NCBI GenBank assembly: GCA_905178155.1
Contig: CAJINV010000010.1
Location: 3,740,587-3,804,586, forward strand
From: Amoebophrya sp. A120
Lineage: Eukaryota > Sar > Dinophyceae > Syndiniales > Amoebophryaceae
Direction of reading: 5' to 3'
Length of the DNA: 64,000 nt
The position numbers and the translations under genes were made by a program. The notes beneath the pieces are model-generated. The model was not told the origin of the DNA, did no database searches, and saw only the letters and a list, made by a program, of their open reading frames with translations. Below, one piece after another: positions 11,406 through 23,000 of the stretch. Within the stretch, counting starts at the first letter, position 1. The number at the start of each line of letters is the position of its first letter.

Positions 11406-12416
11406 CCTGTCTCGATGTCGTCCCGGTGGTTCATCCTACTTTGGAATGCTCTTTTACGTCGTTCGGGGAGGAAGTGAACCAACCGAATCCATTCGCAGTA
11501 GAGAGTGATGGCGGCCGCGCGTTGCAAAAATGTGACAAAAAATATTATGAATGTGCTGCAGCTCAATGATCTTTATTGTATGCAAATCATAATCAGTGTA
11601 GTTGTAGTGAAACAGTGTAGTTGAAGTTGTAGTGAAAGTCAAAATTTGTCAAGTGAAGTGTTTGGCGCATTTTGATTTTTATTTGGGCCCACTTAGTTAG
11701 CGTACCTGGAATACTTATCATGTCCAACAAAAAAAGACGGCGACACGCAGACGTCGGTGTCGGGGGGTCGCTACATTGGGAAAACCTGTCATGTGCGAAG
11801 ATGACTCGTAGTTCAGTTCTGTGCAAACGAGATGTAAAAAGAAGCACTACACGACAAACATCGCGCGGCAAAGGAGTCGAAGAAATTAGTTGTCCTCACG
11901 ATGAAAACGTCTTAATAAAGTTGGGAAGTGGCAGCTTTACAAGCTGCTCTATGGTTTTGGCTGTAGGATTACATTTTTTTTGTTCCACAGGGGTCGAAGT
12001 CGAACAATTTGAACATACTTGCTACACGCATTTTTACAAGCTGACGCAAATTTTGTGTATGTTCGAACTTGCGAAAAATACATGAGAACTAACTATGAGC
12101 GTGCAACCTTTTGGAGAAGAAATATTCCCAGTTCGGCGCTATGCTACAGTGCTTATTTTCAAACTTCCCTTTGCGATTTTAGTTTTCAATCGAAGAAATA
12201 GAGCGGTACAACCAGATGGAACAAAACATGCTGCAATCCGATTAGTTTTACTGTTGTTTCTTAGACTCTTGAGGTTGAAGCTGTACATGTATGATAAACT
12301 AGAACTACCGATATCAGGCAGCAAAGCTTTTCAGCGCGATGCCTAAAATGCAACCTCAAGGCGTTACAACTAAGAGAAGACATAGGGACTAAGGTTTGTT
12401 TTTATTATTTTTACAA
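11406..12416. other. Downstream part of duplicated block copy 1
   Basis: No gene recognised. It matches 17933-18870 in scattered stretches (GACCTGTCTCGATGT, CCACTTAGTTAGCGTNCCTG, GCACTACACGACAAACATCG). Short ORFs here are not conserved in frame between the copies. The sequence CTGTCTCGATGTCGTCCCGG (11407-11426) is the empty site matching the introner at 17944. Confidence 0.6.
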
Positions 12417-12599
12417 TAGGCGTGGGCCTGTAGGCCTAAATTCCGGTCGGTTGGTCGGTTGGTTGGTTGGTTTTGGACAGACGACAACTGACCGAACCCG
12501 CTGCGTTGTGTTTTGTGTTTTTCCGAGATTCATCTATTGTTACTGTTGAAGCTGCCTACCTACCCACCTACCTGGCGTCTTTTCGATTCATTGTAGTAC

Positions 12600-13530
12600 C
12601 GTGATCGCACCGACCCACCTACCTACCTATCCCTTGCCACCCAGAGACAGCTGCCTACTGGCCACGCCTACCGACCTACCCACCCACATGGTGGGTAGGT
12701 GGGGCGAGGGAGCGCGCGCTGCCAATTGGCCACGCCTACCGACCTACCGACCCACCAGCCTGGTGGGTCGGTGGGGCGAGGGAGGGCGCGCTGCCTATTG
12801 GCCAGCACACCTACCGACCTACCCACCCACCTCGCTGGTGGGTGGGTGGGGCGAGGGAGCGCGCGCTGCGTATTGGCCGCGCCTACCGACCTACCCACCC
12901 ACCAGCCTGGTTGATGGGTGCGGCGAGCAAACGCTGCCTATTGGCCACGCCCACCGACCTACCCACCCACCTCGCTGGTGGGTGGGTGGGGCGAGCCAGG
13001 CAGCGAGCGCTGCCCCTTGGCCACGCCTACCGACCTGCCCACCCACGAGCCTGGTGGGCGGATGGGGCGAGCGTGCGCTGCCTATTGACCACGCCTACCG
13101 ACCTACCCACCCACCTCGCAGGTGGGTGGGTGGGGTGAGCGTGTGTTGCCTCTTGGCCACGCCTACCGACCTACCCACCCACCTGCCTGGTGGGTGGGTG
13201 GGGCGAGCGCGCGCCGCCTATTGTCCACGCCTGCCGAGCGACCTACCCACCCACCAGGCAGGTGGGGGTGTGGGGCGAGCGTGCGCTGCCTACTGGCCAC
13301 GCCTACCGACCTACCCACCCACCTGCCTGATGGGGGGGGCGGGGCGAGCGTGCGTTGCCTATTGGCTACGCCTACCGCCCTAGACCCACCCACCCAGCTG
13401 CCAAGCGGGGGGGGGGCGGGGGCGAGCGTGTGTTGGCTACTGGCCACGCCTACCGACCTACCAACCCACCTGCCAAGCGGGGGGGGAGGGGGTGGGGCGA
13501 GCGTGCGTTGCCTATGGCTCAACTTATTAG
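12600..13530. repeat. Minisatellite, ~62-bp units
   Basis: About 14 imperfect units of GGCCACGCCTACCGACCTAC CCACCCACC...GGTGGGTGGGTGGGGCGAG. Each unit contains an inverted CCACCCACC/GGTGGGTGG pair. It lies inside the 80-bp TIR element. Confidence 0.9.
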
Positions 13531-13769
13531 CAGGGGGTTTGCAAGCAAGCGACACGCGCAGCAAAGGGGTTGCGCAAAAAGCCTCCCTCGGCATGACCCA
13601 GCGGGGGCTGATCCAAATTTTGCGCGAGTTTGTCTCTATTTCCCAAGTGTGTTTCGCTTGGGTTGAGGAAACGCAGGTCGTGGCTGGAGAAAAGTGCAGC
13701 ACTGGGGCCCCGACCTCTTTCTATCTCACAGGCGCAAACTCTCACGAGGCCCCCCGGAGCTCCGATCGC

Positions 13770-14005
13770 GTCCACGCAGCACAGATTTGTGTCTGCAGCG
13801 AGCTGCGCGCAACACTGATTTGCGTTGCGCGCAACACAGATTTGCGTCCACGCAGCACAGATTTGCGCGCAGCGCCGATTTGTGCTGCGCGCACGCAGCG
13901 GAGCTTTGTGTCTGCGGCGAGCTGCGCGCAGCACAGATTTGTGGTGCGCGCAACACAGACTGGCGTCCACGCAACACAGATTTGTGTCTGTGTTGCGTGG
14001 ACACA
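13770..14005. repeat. Second tandem array, ~30-40-bp units
   Basis: Variants of GCAACACAGATTTGCGTCCACGC and GTCTGCAGCGAGCTGCGCGC alternate about eight times. The array ends with the complementary GTGTTGCGTGGACAC, which could fold back. It lies inside the 80-bp TIR element. Confidence 0.8.
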
Positions 14006-14384
14006 TCGAACTCTCCTTCTGCCGAGACCTTTCTGCCGCCCTGGCGGAAGTGCCTACTGGGCGGCGATAGGATGTGGCGCCACCAGCCTCGCAGGGGCGG
14101 GCTGCAGCCCCGGTAGGGAGGCAGGTGCGCCGCACGCCCCGACCACCCCCCTATCGCGTTTCGCCCTCCTTGCCGTTGCGGTTGTCTTCTAAATTCAAAA
14201 CCGATATGCGTTTTTCCATAATTCGTAAATTCGGTCAGTTGTCGTCTGTCCAAAACCAACCAACCAACCGACCAACCGACCGGAATTTAGGCCTACAGGC
14301 CCACGCCTACTCTATTTTTATGAACTAAGAACTGCAACTGGGATACTAGAACTACACGCATTACTGAATCACTTGAGGGGCTGA

Positions 14385-15046
14385 AATCCGCGCGGGCCTA
14401 GGTCACCCAGGACGGTAAGCTTTGAAGGTGAATCGGTTTTGGTGCATTACAAACGTGTACTCGGTTGTATTTTGATACTTATACAAATCGCGCCACAAAA
14501 TCCCGAATCGTTCGCAATCGTACTACCAAGGTTTGAAGTAGCACTTCAAAAGTCGATTATCCTGAGTAAAAACGTACCCACACCAGAGTTGTCATGCGAC
14601 TTTGCCATGACAGGAACATTTGTGATGCGCAACCCCACGACAGGCATTTTCAATCGTGTTTGGGAACTTGTAATGCTGTAAACAGGACCAGCAGATCGAT
14701 TTGTGATGCGGCTTTCCTTGCTAAATTGCACTACCTAACGGATTGAAACTTGTCATGCGTGACTCACAAAACTCCTAGGTTTGTGTTGCAAAATCCCCAT
14801 CCTGACTCTGGTGTGGGTACGTTTTTACTCAGGATATCGACAAGTCGGGCACCCTTGTGGTGGTTAGATTTGCAGATCGTAGAAAATCAAGTGGCTGCTA
14901 TCGGATATAACATGCTCGAGACAAAAACAAACAAGATAGATGAGATGCCAAAACAGCATGACAAACTAGAGATTTCAACATCACTACAGGAGAAAAGAAA
15001 AGCAAGGATGTGGACGACTTGCCGCCTTTGTTCGAGGCCGACGTAG
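14385..15046 (+). CDS. Unidentified gene fragment split by an introner
   Basis: Open from 14385 to the introner at 14558, then 14842 to a TAG at 15044-15046; the two parts total 378 nt (126 codons). The spliced frame reads ...HYKRVLGCILILIQIAPQ... then ...SRAPLWWLDLQIVENQV.... No ATG opens the frame, so a 5' exon is missing or this is a relic. I recognise no family. The last 50 bp are shared with the duplicated block upstream of the secreted-protein genes. Confidence 0.35.
14558..14836. mobile_element. Introner, family A
   Basis: Left TATCCTGAGTAAAAACGTAC, right GTACGTTTTTACTCAGGATA, identical outer ends to 295-574. TSD TCGAT (14553-14557) / TCGAC (14837-14841). Its interior is the template for recognising the 1.9-kb insertion in the family A copy at 21402. 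Confidence 0.9.
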
Positions 15047-16405
15047 TAGTTCCTTGGGAGTCCTCTTCTCTTGCTCACCTTCGGTGGGACAGAGCTCTTG
15101 TTTCCCCCATCATGGATTTTCTTGTTCCATTGTTGCCTTAATTATGGATCTATCTGACTTCTCGAGAGGACGGCAGCCTTCTGCTTCTTGGCTTCTGCAG
15201 TGTCGGGGGTCGACGTCGAAAAGGGATGTAGAAAATATTATTTACTGTAGTTGCACATTCTTTGCAGATAATTTGGCAACCCAAGCTTGTCCGGCAAGGA
15301 AGAGAGAGATGAAAACTGCAAGAGTTGTGCGGAGATCATATGGAAATAATACACACATGAGCAGTAAACGAGGCGCGTCTTGTTCTAGCTCTACCTGATC
15401 CAATCGTGGCGCTCGAAATGACAGGTAACGGCCACCTTGTGTCTCGCGAAAAAAAAAGCATATATGAATTAGAAGGGTCGCCTCGACTAGCAGTTGTAAA
15501 AATACCGCAGAGAAATCATATCGAGGTACAGAAAGATGAGTCCACGTCTCGCACAGCCAAGGATCCGAGTCAGAAAAGAATCGAGGTGATCCGCAAACGA
15601 GCAAAAAAAGATCAGAATGAAGATCCCGGCGAAGTGCTTGTTCCGGCGAGAATGGTAGCACTCTATGGAAGATCCTCGCCTAAAGATCGGCAGTTGTAGC
15701 GAACTCATTTTCCTACTTGCACGCAAGACATTTTCGATGGTCGTCCCGCAGCTCTAGGCAAGAATGGAGAGAAAACCGGCTACGGCTCGGGTTCTTTTCA
15801 GGATCAGAAAATGCTGCTCGAGTAGATCGCAAGAGAGAAGCTTGCCTCCTTGTTCCAATCTGATTAATGCACTTTTTCAGGTTACTACACGTCTTTTCTT
15901 ACGACGTGTAATGTCTTTTTGATTAATGCACTTTCGGTCCCCTTTTTTCGTTACCCCTCCCCTTTTTTCTTTTTTTTTCTAGTCTGCGAAACAGTAAAAC
16001 GAAGTGCGTATCCCTTACGCGCACCATCAGAAGTGCGGAACTGGCCGGCCATTGTGGTGTCTCACCATCAGAAGTGCGAACTACGAGGGTCGGGGCGTAC
16101 AGCCTAAAGTTCTAAAAAGTCCCATCGCGCGATAGATAGATAGATAGACGTTGCTAAACCTGCTCGACGCTGTGCTAGTCGCATCTTCGGCAGAACAGAT
16201 TATTTGCTTCTATCCAAGTTTATTTGGTCATCACATATAAGTATCCTCAGGGAATCTACATCAGAATCAGACAAAAAGCGTTCGCGTGATTTTACTAAAA
16301 TTTGTTGCAATCATTCACTTTTCGTGATTGGTGCAGGTAAGTATTTTGCTTGACGAGACAGAACGCGCCAGCAGCGTCCTCTCTAGAAGCATCAAAGCGC
16401 ACGCA
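15047..16405. other. Intergenic, upstream part of duplicated block copy 2
   Basis: No gene supported. It contains segments matching copy 1 (GGGAGTCCTCTTCTCTTGCT near 15057; AACCTGCTCGACGCTGTGCT near 16158) and TTGGCTTCTGCAGTGTCGGG near 15195, which recurs near 19560. A (GATA)4 tract lies near 16133. A 97-codon lysine-rich frame at 15406-15699 has no support beyond being open. Confidence 0.55.
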
Positions 16406-17932
16406 ATGATGTCCGTCCGCCCGTTGCTCTTCAGCATTTTCTGCTTCGCAGGCCCGTGCCTTGCCGCGAAACCGGATGCTGGCCACGTACCCGGTGTCTT
16501 TTCTCGAGACTGTGACCCTAATATAGCGGCCCATTTTTGTGCGTATCTGGAGGTTCCGGCTCCACTGCACGCCATTTTTGACGTCCTGGCGACCGGACGA
16601 AAGGCACCGGACTCGCGCGGGCGATCCGGTACAGATGCACATTACCGAGAGATCGATGCAGAGGTTAAGAATCTGAAGGAACGCTCCTGGGAACGGTTTT
16701 ACCAACTGCTGCGTCGCCCCGAGCTGCAGGCGCCCGCCCTTCGCGGTGCTAGTGAGCTCTTTCGCGAGGTGCTAGGAAGTTCTGAGGTCGCGCGCACCCT
16801 CCCGAAGATGGGTTTCGCCAACCAGCTGTTATCCTACGTCCAGCCCGAAGAAGCGGGAACCAACCCGGACATCGCGCCCCTTGGATCCATCCCCACTTGG
16901 TTCACTAAGAAAGTTCAAAGAGCCCTAGATGACGCTTTTCTGTATTTTCTGCATCTCTTGGACGACGCACTGCTGCGCGCGCCAGTGCCACGCTGGACAA
17001 CCCGGTATACAAACGACTTCAACATATGCATTGCAAATATGCAGCCTGGGTCTGGAAACGTGTGATGCAAATCTGGGAATGGTGGGCGCACCGCAATACG
17101 TAGCCAGACACGACAAGTTTTTGAGCTGCTCCTGCTATGTAATTCGTTTTCCGAATGGCAAGCCGCGTTTTCGCATGACAGGCAACAGTCCCTTATTTTC
17201 CTACCCATGCATCACAGATTTAAGAGCCATGTCATGCCATACCATGCCAGACAACCATGCCAAACTTGCATTCTTCCAGACCCAGACATATTTGCATTTG
17301 ATACTACAGTGACCCGCGCAGCGTTACACCGATTCTTTATCTCGACCTTCCAGGCCAATATGGTGGGTATTGGAATCATGACTTCGCTAAGTTTCGCATA
17401 TTCACAAGGGGGGTGCAGCTTTCGAGCGACGACTTGGAGAAGCTAGCAGGGATTAGTGATTCTGGCTGGAGCAGATTAGTGGTTCTGCCCGATGCGCCGA
17501 ACCTCGCTGTGTGTGGAAGGATCAGTAGTTGGGATCACGACAACCTGTACTCTCTCGCGTTGGAATAGGGGAGTGTCAGGATTGAAATCGTCAAAGTTGA
17601 AATGATTTGCCATGCGTAAAATGCGATACAAAATAAAGTGACTCTATTGCAGAGGACGCACGGGAGGCAGATTATAGTCCTGGTAAGGGTCGTCAAAAGT
17701 TGGACTGCTGACTAGCATGACAGAAGGCAGCTCTTTTGCCCTAAACCAAAACCGCATGACAGACTCGCTCCCAGGACGGGGAAAATTTGTCATGCGCCGA
17801 CTACAAACTGTAGGGCTAACTGGGATCGATTTTATGCATCACAAATTATTTCAACTCTGACGATTTCGATCCTGACACTTCCACAGGGAAGTACAGCAAC
17901 TGACATGGCAGGCGACCACCTGGGTTTGTTGA
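16406..17932 (+). CDS. Secreted protein, copy 2, without the KRRRV repeats
   Basis: Exons 16406-17024, 17309-17565 and 17891-17932 total 918 nt (305 aa). The signal peptide is identical to that of copy 1 (MMSVRPLLFSIFCFAGPCLA). The body aligns throughout with copy 1: IAAHFCAYLEVPAPLHAIF, LPKMGFANQLLSYVQPE, LYSLALE. The repeat array is missing, the first introner is shared, and a second introner (17566-17886) interrupts the last exon at LYSLALE/VQQLTW. The stop position corresponds to that of copy 1, which supports the C-terminus in both. No family recognised. Confidence 0.75.
17025..17303. mobile_element. Introner, family C, orthologous to 10786-11074
   Basis: Left TATGCATTGCAAATATGCAG, right CCAGACCCAGACATATTTGC...TTTGATA. 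TSD CAACA (17020-17024) / CTACA (17304-17308). It keeps the full GTCTGGGTCTGG-type TIR better than copy 1. Confidence 0.88.
17566..17886. mobile_element. Introner, family I, with an empty site in the paralogue
   Basis: Left TAGGGGAGTGTCAGGATTGA, right TCGATCCTGACACTTCCACAG, with GACGATTTC/GAAATCGTC next to each. GGAA flanks both ends (17562-17565, 17887-17890). Copy 1 has GCGTTGGAAGTACAGCAAC uninterrupted at about 11354-11372, which is a direct empty site. Confidence 0.93.
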
Positions 17933-17943
17933 CCTGTCTCGAT

Positions 17944-18208
17944 TATCCAGTGCAAATATGTCTGGGTCTGGAAGAATGCGAGATTTGTCTTGCCTGGCTA
18001 GCAAGACTCTCAAGTCTGTCATGCACGTTACCCAAAAGCCCCATTTTCCTGTGATGCAGAAACGCAGTTTGTCATGCGGAATAGGCAACACCGTAGAAGC
18101 TCAGAAACTTGTCATGCTGAGCCATCAACACTTCTGGTTCTGGCCTCCTCATGCTACGCAACTCAGCATCACAAGTTTCCAGACATCCAGGGATATTTGC
18201 AATGCATA
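17944..18208. mobile_element. Introner, family C, 3' of the stop codon, with an empty site in the paralogue
   Basis: Left TATCCAGTGCAAATATGTCT, right GGATATTTGCAATGCATA. Perfect TSD TCGAT at 17939-17943 and 18209-18213. Copy 1 reads CCTGTCTCGATGTCGTCCC without it. It lies 11 bp after the stop codon, so it sits in the 3' UTR or just outside the gene. Confidence 0.93.
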
Positions 18209-18213
18209 TCGAT

Positions 18214-20043
18214 GTGGTCCCGGTGGTCCATCCTACTTTGGAATGCTGTTTTATGTCGTTCGGACAAGAAGTGAACCAACCGAATCTGTTCGCAGTAGAG
18301 ATTGATGGCATTGGCAGCGCGTTGCAGATGCGACAAAAAATGAATGTGCAGCTCGATGATCTTTATTGTTTACTTATATGCAAATCAGCGTTGTAGTGAA
18401 AGTAAAAATTTGTCAAGTGTTTGGCGCATTTTTATTTGGACCCACTTAGTTAGCGTGCCTGGAATACTTATCATGTCCACCAAAGAAAGACGGCGACGCA
18501 GACGTCGGTGTCGGGGGGTCGCTAGTTGGGAAAGCCTGTCATGTGCGAAGATTATTTGTAGTTCTGTCTGTGCAAACGAGATGTAAAAAGAAGCACTACA
18601 CGACAAACATCGCGCGGCAAAGGAGTAGAAGAAATTTAGTTGTCACGATGAAAACGTTTTAAAGTTCTTGGGAAGTGGCTTTACAAACTGCGTTCTCTAT
18701 GGTTTTGGCATATGTAAGTAGAGTATTACGTGTAGGATTACATTTGTTTGGCTCAAGTTTCACAGGGGTCGAAGTCGAATAATTTGAACATACTTGCTAC
18801 ATGCATTTTTACAAGCTGACGCAAATTTTGTGTATGTTCGAACTTTCCCCGTGTTTTGTTTAATTATACTTTAATTAGTAGTTTATTTCAAAATGCTTTT
18901 ATTGTTGTAACTCTCTCAGCATCGGTCCGTGCGTAGCATTGCAAGCTCGCAAGCATCTGTGCATCTGAGCGCCATTTTTTACATTTGCCGAGCTCTCGAA
19001 GTAGATGGAAGGCTTTGCATTACAAACGAAAATGTAAAAAACGTCCATCCAACCCGTTCTCTGATGAAACACTTTCGCGTGAAGTATGACATTACTACTG
19101 TCAGCGCCACACGCTAAAGCTTGCACTCGACCCATGAAAACCGCCTCTACGACGTGTAAGATTTGCTTTTTTAGACATTAATCATAGTATGGCGAAGATC
19201 AGCATGCTCGTAAAAAAAGACGCACGACCATCGTCAAAAGGAAGTAAGGGTGCGAAGTGCAGTGAGAAACTGGAAAACTCCCATAGTACGTCACGGATTT
19301 TTTGGAAGAAAAAACTAGTTGTATAATTTGAAAAGTGTACAACTCGTGTCTGGTTCTCTGGACATAGGAGTTGGTGATAAGTAAGTATCAGAGTGCACAA
19401 CTCACACTGTGTTCCACCAGGTGCGTACCCGCGTGCACGTCCTAAAAAAAATCAGACGCAGCGCCACTTCGTCGAAGGAGCTTTCGAAGTTGCTGCGCCC
19501 CGCAAAATAAATTTAATCTACGAACGTTAATATCTTCGACGGCAGCCAGCACGACTTCTTGGCTTCTGCAGTGTCCTCGGGGGTCGACGTCGAAAAGGGA
19601 TGTAGAAAATAACCGAATTTATTTCCGGTTTTTCCAACTTTTCTCCACCAATGCAAAACACTCAAAGTCGCCATCGGCGCTGGTGCACTCTTCATGTAGT
19701 TCTACTTGTTTGATTTCTTCTTCTCGTGGGGAACAAGGAACTAAACTACAAGTGATTCATTCTTTGATATTCAAGAGCTTGAGCAGGCAAAATCTAAACT
19801 CCATGTTGGTCTTCGTTCAGAATCTACTTCAGGATGTCTTTCCATTTACAAGAAGGTCACATCGTGCTCGCGTCTCTAGAGGGCGACAAAAATAAACGTA
19901 TGTTTGAATAGTGTTGGTGTTTATTGTTTATGTTTTCAAAAGTAAGGCTCCGTCAAGAACAAGAAAGGAAAGGCATTAGTATAAAAGAAGGGAACAAGCA
20001 CGCACACCACTAATTTTAATTTGAATAAAATCTCACAAAAAAG
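18214..20043. other. Downstream part of copy 2 and intergenic DNA
   Basis: Up to about 18870 this repeats the 3' flank of copy 1. TTGGCTTCTGCAGTGTCCTC and GTCGACGTCGAAAAGGGATG near 19560-19610 repeat 15195-15235. No supported gene; only short, unconserved ORFs. Confidence 0.5.
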
Positions 20044-23000
20044 ATGTCGTCGCTTTTGTTTTTGCTTTTTCCGTACTACCCCACGGAGATTCCGGAGCAC
20101 CATGACCATGAACCGGCGTTGCTTCACAAACACATTCCGATCTCGGCAGAGGCACCGAACATGCGCGAGTTCGTATGACAGTGCACAACTCCCCCTCCCC
20201 CTCATTTGTATAGCATGAACGGCAATACAACTGTCAGCAAGAGTGCAGGTTTTGCATGACAAATTTGCACAACAGTGTAGTGCTATTTGGGCTGCCGGAA
20301 CTTGTCATGCATAATAGTGACAGGGGGCAAAGCGTAGATTTGGTATTTTGCATGAGAAATGAGAACGAGGGGGAGTTGTGCACTCTCATAGTTCGATGGG
20401 GGCGATCACAACCTCGCGATGTCCAGTTTGCGCACCATAGGCGGGTATCAACTGTAAAAGTGTCTGGGTCTGGAAGAATTCATGTTTGTCATGCTTGTCT
20501 GGCATGACTCTTAAATCTGTCATGCGCGTTACCCGGCGTCTTTGGGTTGATCAACTCACCCGAAACACAATGTCATCCCGTAGTTGCACAGTCTGTTTAT
20601 GTCATGCGCGTTACCCAACAGCTCCGTTTTTCTGTGATGCAGAAGCGCAGTTTGTCATGCAGAAGAGGCAACACCTAGGAGCTCAGAAACTTGTCATGCT
20701 GAGCCAGCATTTGTAGCCTCATCATGAGACGCCGCCCAGCATCACATTCACAAGTTTCCAGACCCAGACATTTTTACAGTTGATAGCGGGACAGAAAATA
20801 CCAGGAACGACCTCTTTGACGCACGAAGCGCAAGCAGTAGAAGTAGTGCTGGGCCAGCAGAAGCTGCTCCTGCATCTACTTCTGCGAATGACGAGGACGG
20901 GGGCAGTGGAGCGAATGATTCCGAAGGAGCTGCAACAGTGGCGGGTCGTGCTGCGACGTCTGCGGGGGGTAGTAGTACGGGGCCATCACCATTTTCAGCA
21001 GCATCATCTTCTCGGCCGCGCGGCCGGGGTGCACCAGCTACAGGAGACGACAACATCAAGAACGACCCTCCTCCCTTTGGTAATGATCCCGAGCAGCAGG
21101 ACCCTTTTGCTGCGGGCGCAACTTTGCGGCAACGGTCCCCACCTTCAGTCGGTGAGCAAGACACGGTGAACAACATTAAACCACCTCCCAGCATTGCGAC
21201 GTCCTCCTCCTCCACGGTGACGCGGGGCGCGCCGCTGCAACCCGAACACGAGTTCGAGGGGACGAAGGCCGGTCAGGCCGGTAGCAGTACTTCGGGAGGT
21301 ACTAGTACTGCTGACGAGTATGAACGACGAGGGTCCTCCTACCCAAGCGACAACGGTAAGAACAACCCCGCGGGGACGATAAACAACGGACAACTCTCCT
21401 CTATCGTGTGTAAAAACGTCCCCACCCCAGAGTTGTCATGCAGAATTGCAAGGACAGGCACAGTTGGATTGTCACAAGGGCAGGAAGCGAAACAGGGCGA
21501 AGGATGTATTGAGGTGCAGGGCGGTCGGGCGCATGAGGAGGGCAAAGTTGGGGAGGCCGGGGGCCAGGAAGCTCCTGACAGGCAGAGTGTGAGTCAGGCT
21601 GTAGACACCCAGAAAGATCCGAAAATTAATTGCGGGACCGCAGTCGTTGATCCATTGCGCAAGTTCCACATGGGAGCCGACTGCCTCGCGTTATGCCGCG
21701 AGCTTGGTAAGGATTTGGGGAAGTCAAAGAATAATGGTGCTAAGGCCCCAGCGTCGGCTGACCGGACCTGTAGAGGAAGTGAGGCTGCTGGCGCCCCCCA
21801 AGTAGGGCGCGCGGCTTCCTCGTCCTCCTCGGTAGCGCACAAAAGGTGCGACCAGCTCACGAGAAGCGAGCGCAAAAGGTTTCAGGTGGGGAGCCCAAGG
21901 GGCACAGGGAGCAGCTCGGACGAGCTGGCAAGAGGGAGCGCTAGCGCAAGTGCGGACAGAGACCAAGAGCGAGAGGCGGACGCAACAGTGCGCGGGGATG
22001 CCACTGCTTTAGGGGAAGAGGGAGGACAGGCAGTCAGCGCCCGGCGCGCTGACCCCAGCAGTGGGCCGAGAAGTCACAGCCGGGACATCAAGCAGGGAGT
22101 TGCCGAAGCGGCCCCCCCTCTCGCAAAGGAGTTTGGCACGAGGCAGCTGCCAGCGCAACAGGAAGCGCAAAAGAACAAGGGGGTGGCGGCTTCTGTCGAG
22201 CAGACGCAGGGCCCTGCAGAACCGGCAAAGCAGGCGAAACCCTTTGGGGAGCCCTTCGGGGTAGGGGTGGGAAAGTTCCAGAGGCTCCTGGATGTCGTCC
22301 ATCTGATGGAGCCAGCCCACAGCGCGGATCAACAAGAAACGAGGGGGGACAGGCTGGAGTGCGAACAGTTTTCACCCAGGAGTTGGGGTGAGATGTTGCG
22401 TAGGGTTACAGGCAGGAAGAAGGAGGATTTCGAGTAGAGTAAATACTCGGCGTCCAGCTGCGTCAGTGCCTGCGCTAGGCAAGAGCAACACTATGAACCA
22501 CTGAAATTCGACACATTCAAATTGCAACACTCAGACTTTCCTTTTCTCGATGAGCAGACTGCAAAACAAGAAAAAAAAAACAAAAGCAGAAGTGTAACAT
22601 TAGCGGGCGCTTTAGCTCCTGCTCTTCGCTGCCTAGGCAGTCGAGTTCGCCTCAGTCGCGAGACCGTATTTGTGTTCGGCGGACGATACAGCGCCTGCTG
22701 ATCATGTCGTGTTCTGCAACAGAAGCAAAGCGGTGGCAACAAGAACGAACATCGAAGGGCACCGGGTCACTATGTATGAAGGGGATTGCCGGTCACCCTT
22801 AAGTGGTAAGCTCCGAGACGAATCCGGTTTACGATCCCAGTCCCCCCTCCCACCCTTTGCTTCTGTTGCAGAACAAGGCTGCACTATGACTGCCATGCAC
22901 AAACTAAGCCTTTAAGTTGTCGCTGTGCCCCAGGAGGGTTGCCGGTCAGCAGCGACAAACAACTGGTCGATGGTTTGACAACTGTGGTCCGTGCAATTGC

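Larger units (their letters stand above)
12417..14309. mobile_element. Non-autonomous element with 80-bp perfect TIRs
   Basis: Left TIR 12417-12496 and right TIR 14230-14309 are perfect inverted copies by eye, starting TAGGCGTGGGCCTGTAGGCC and including GGTTGGTCGGTTGGTTGGTT and ACAGACGACAACTGACCGAA. The outer TA pair could be a TA target duplication, so a Tc1/mariner-type family is possible but unproven. The interior is minisatellite with no transposase-like ORF. The long frames across it (260 and 356 codons) translate repeats and are not genes. Confidence 0.85.

Noticed and set aside
12601-14192. Long ORFs of 260 and 356 codons
   Set aside because: They translate minisatellite units in the 80-bp TIR element; the same composition gives long frames on the other strand too.
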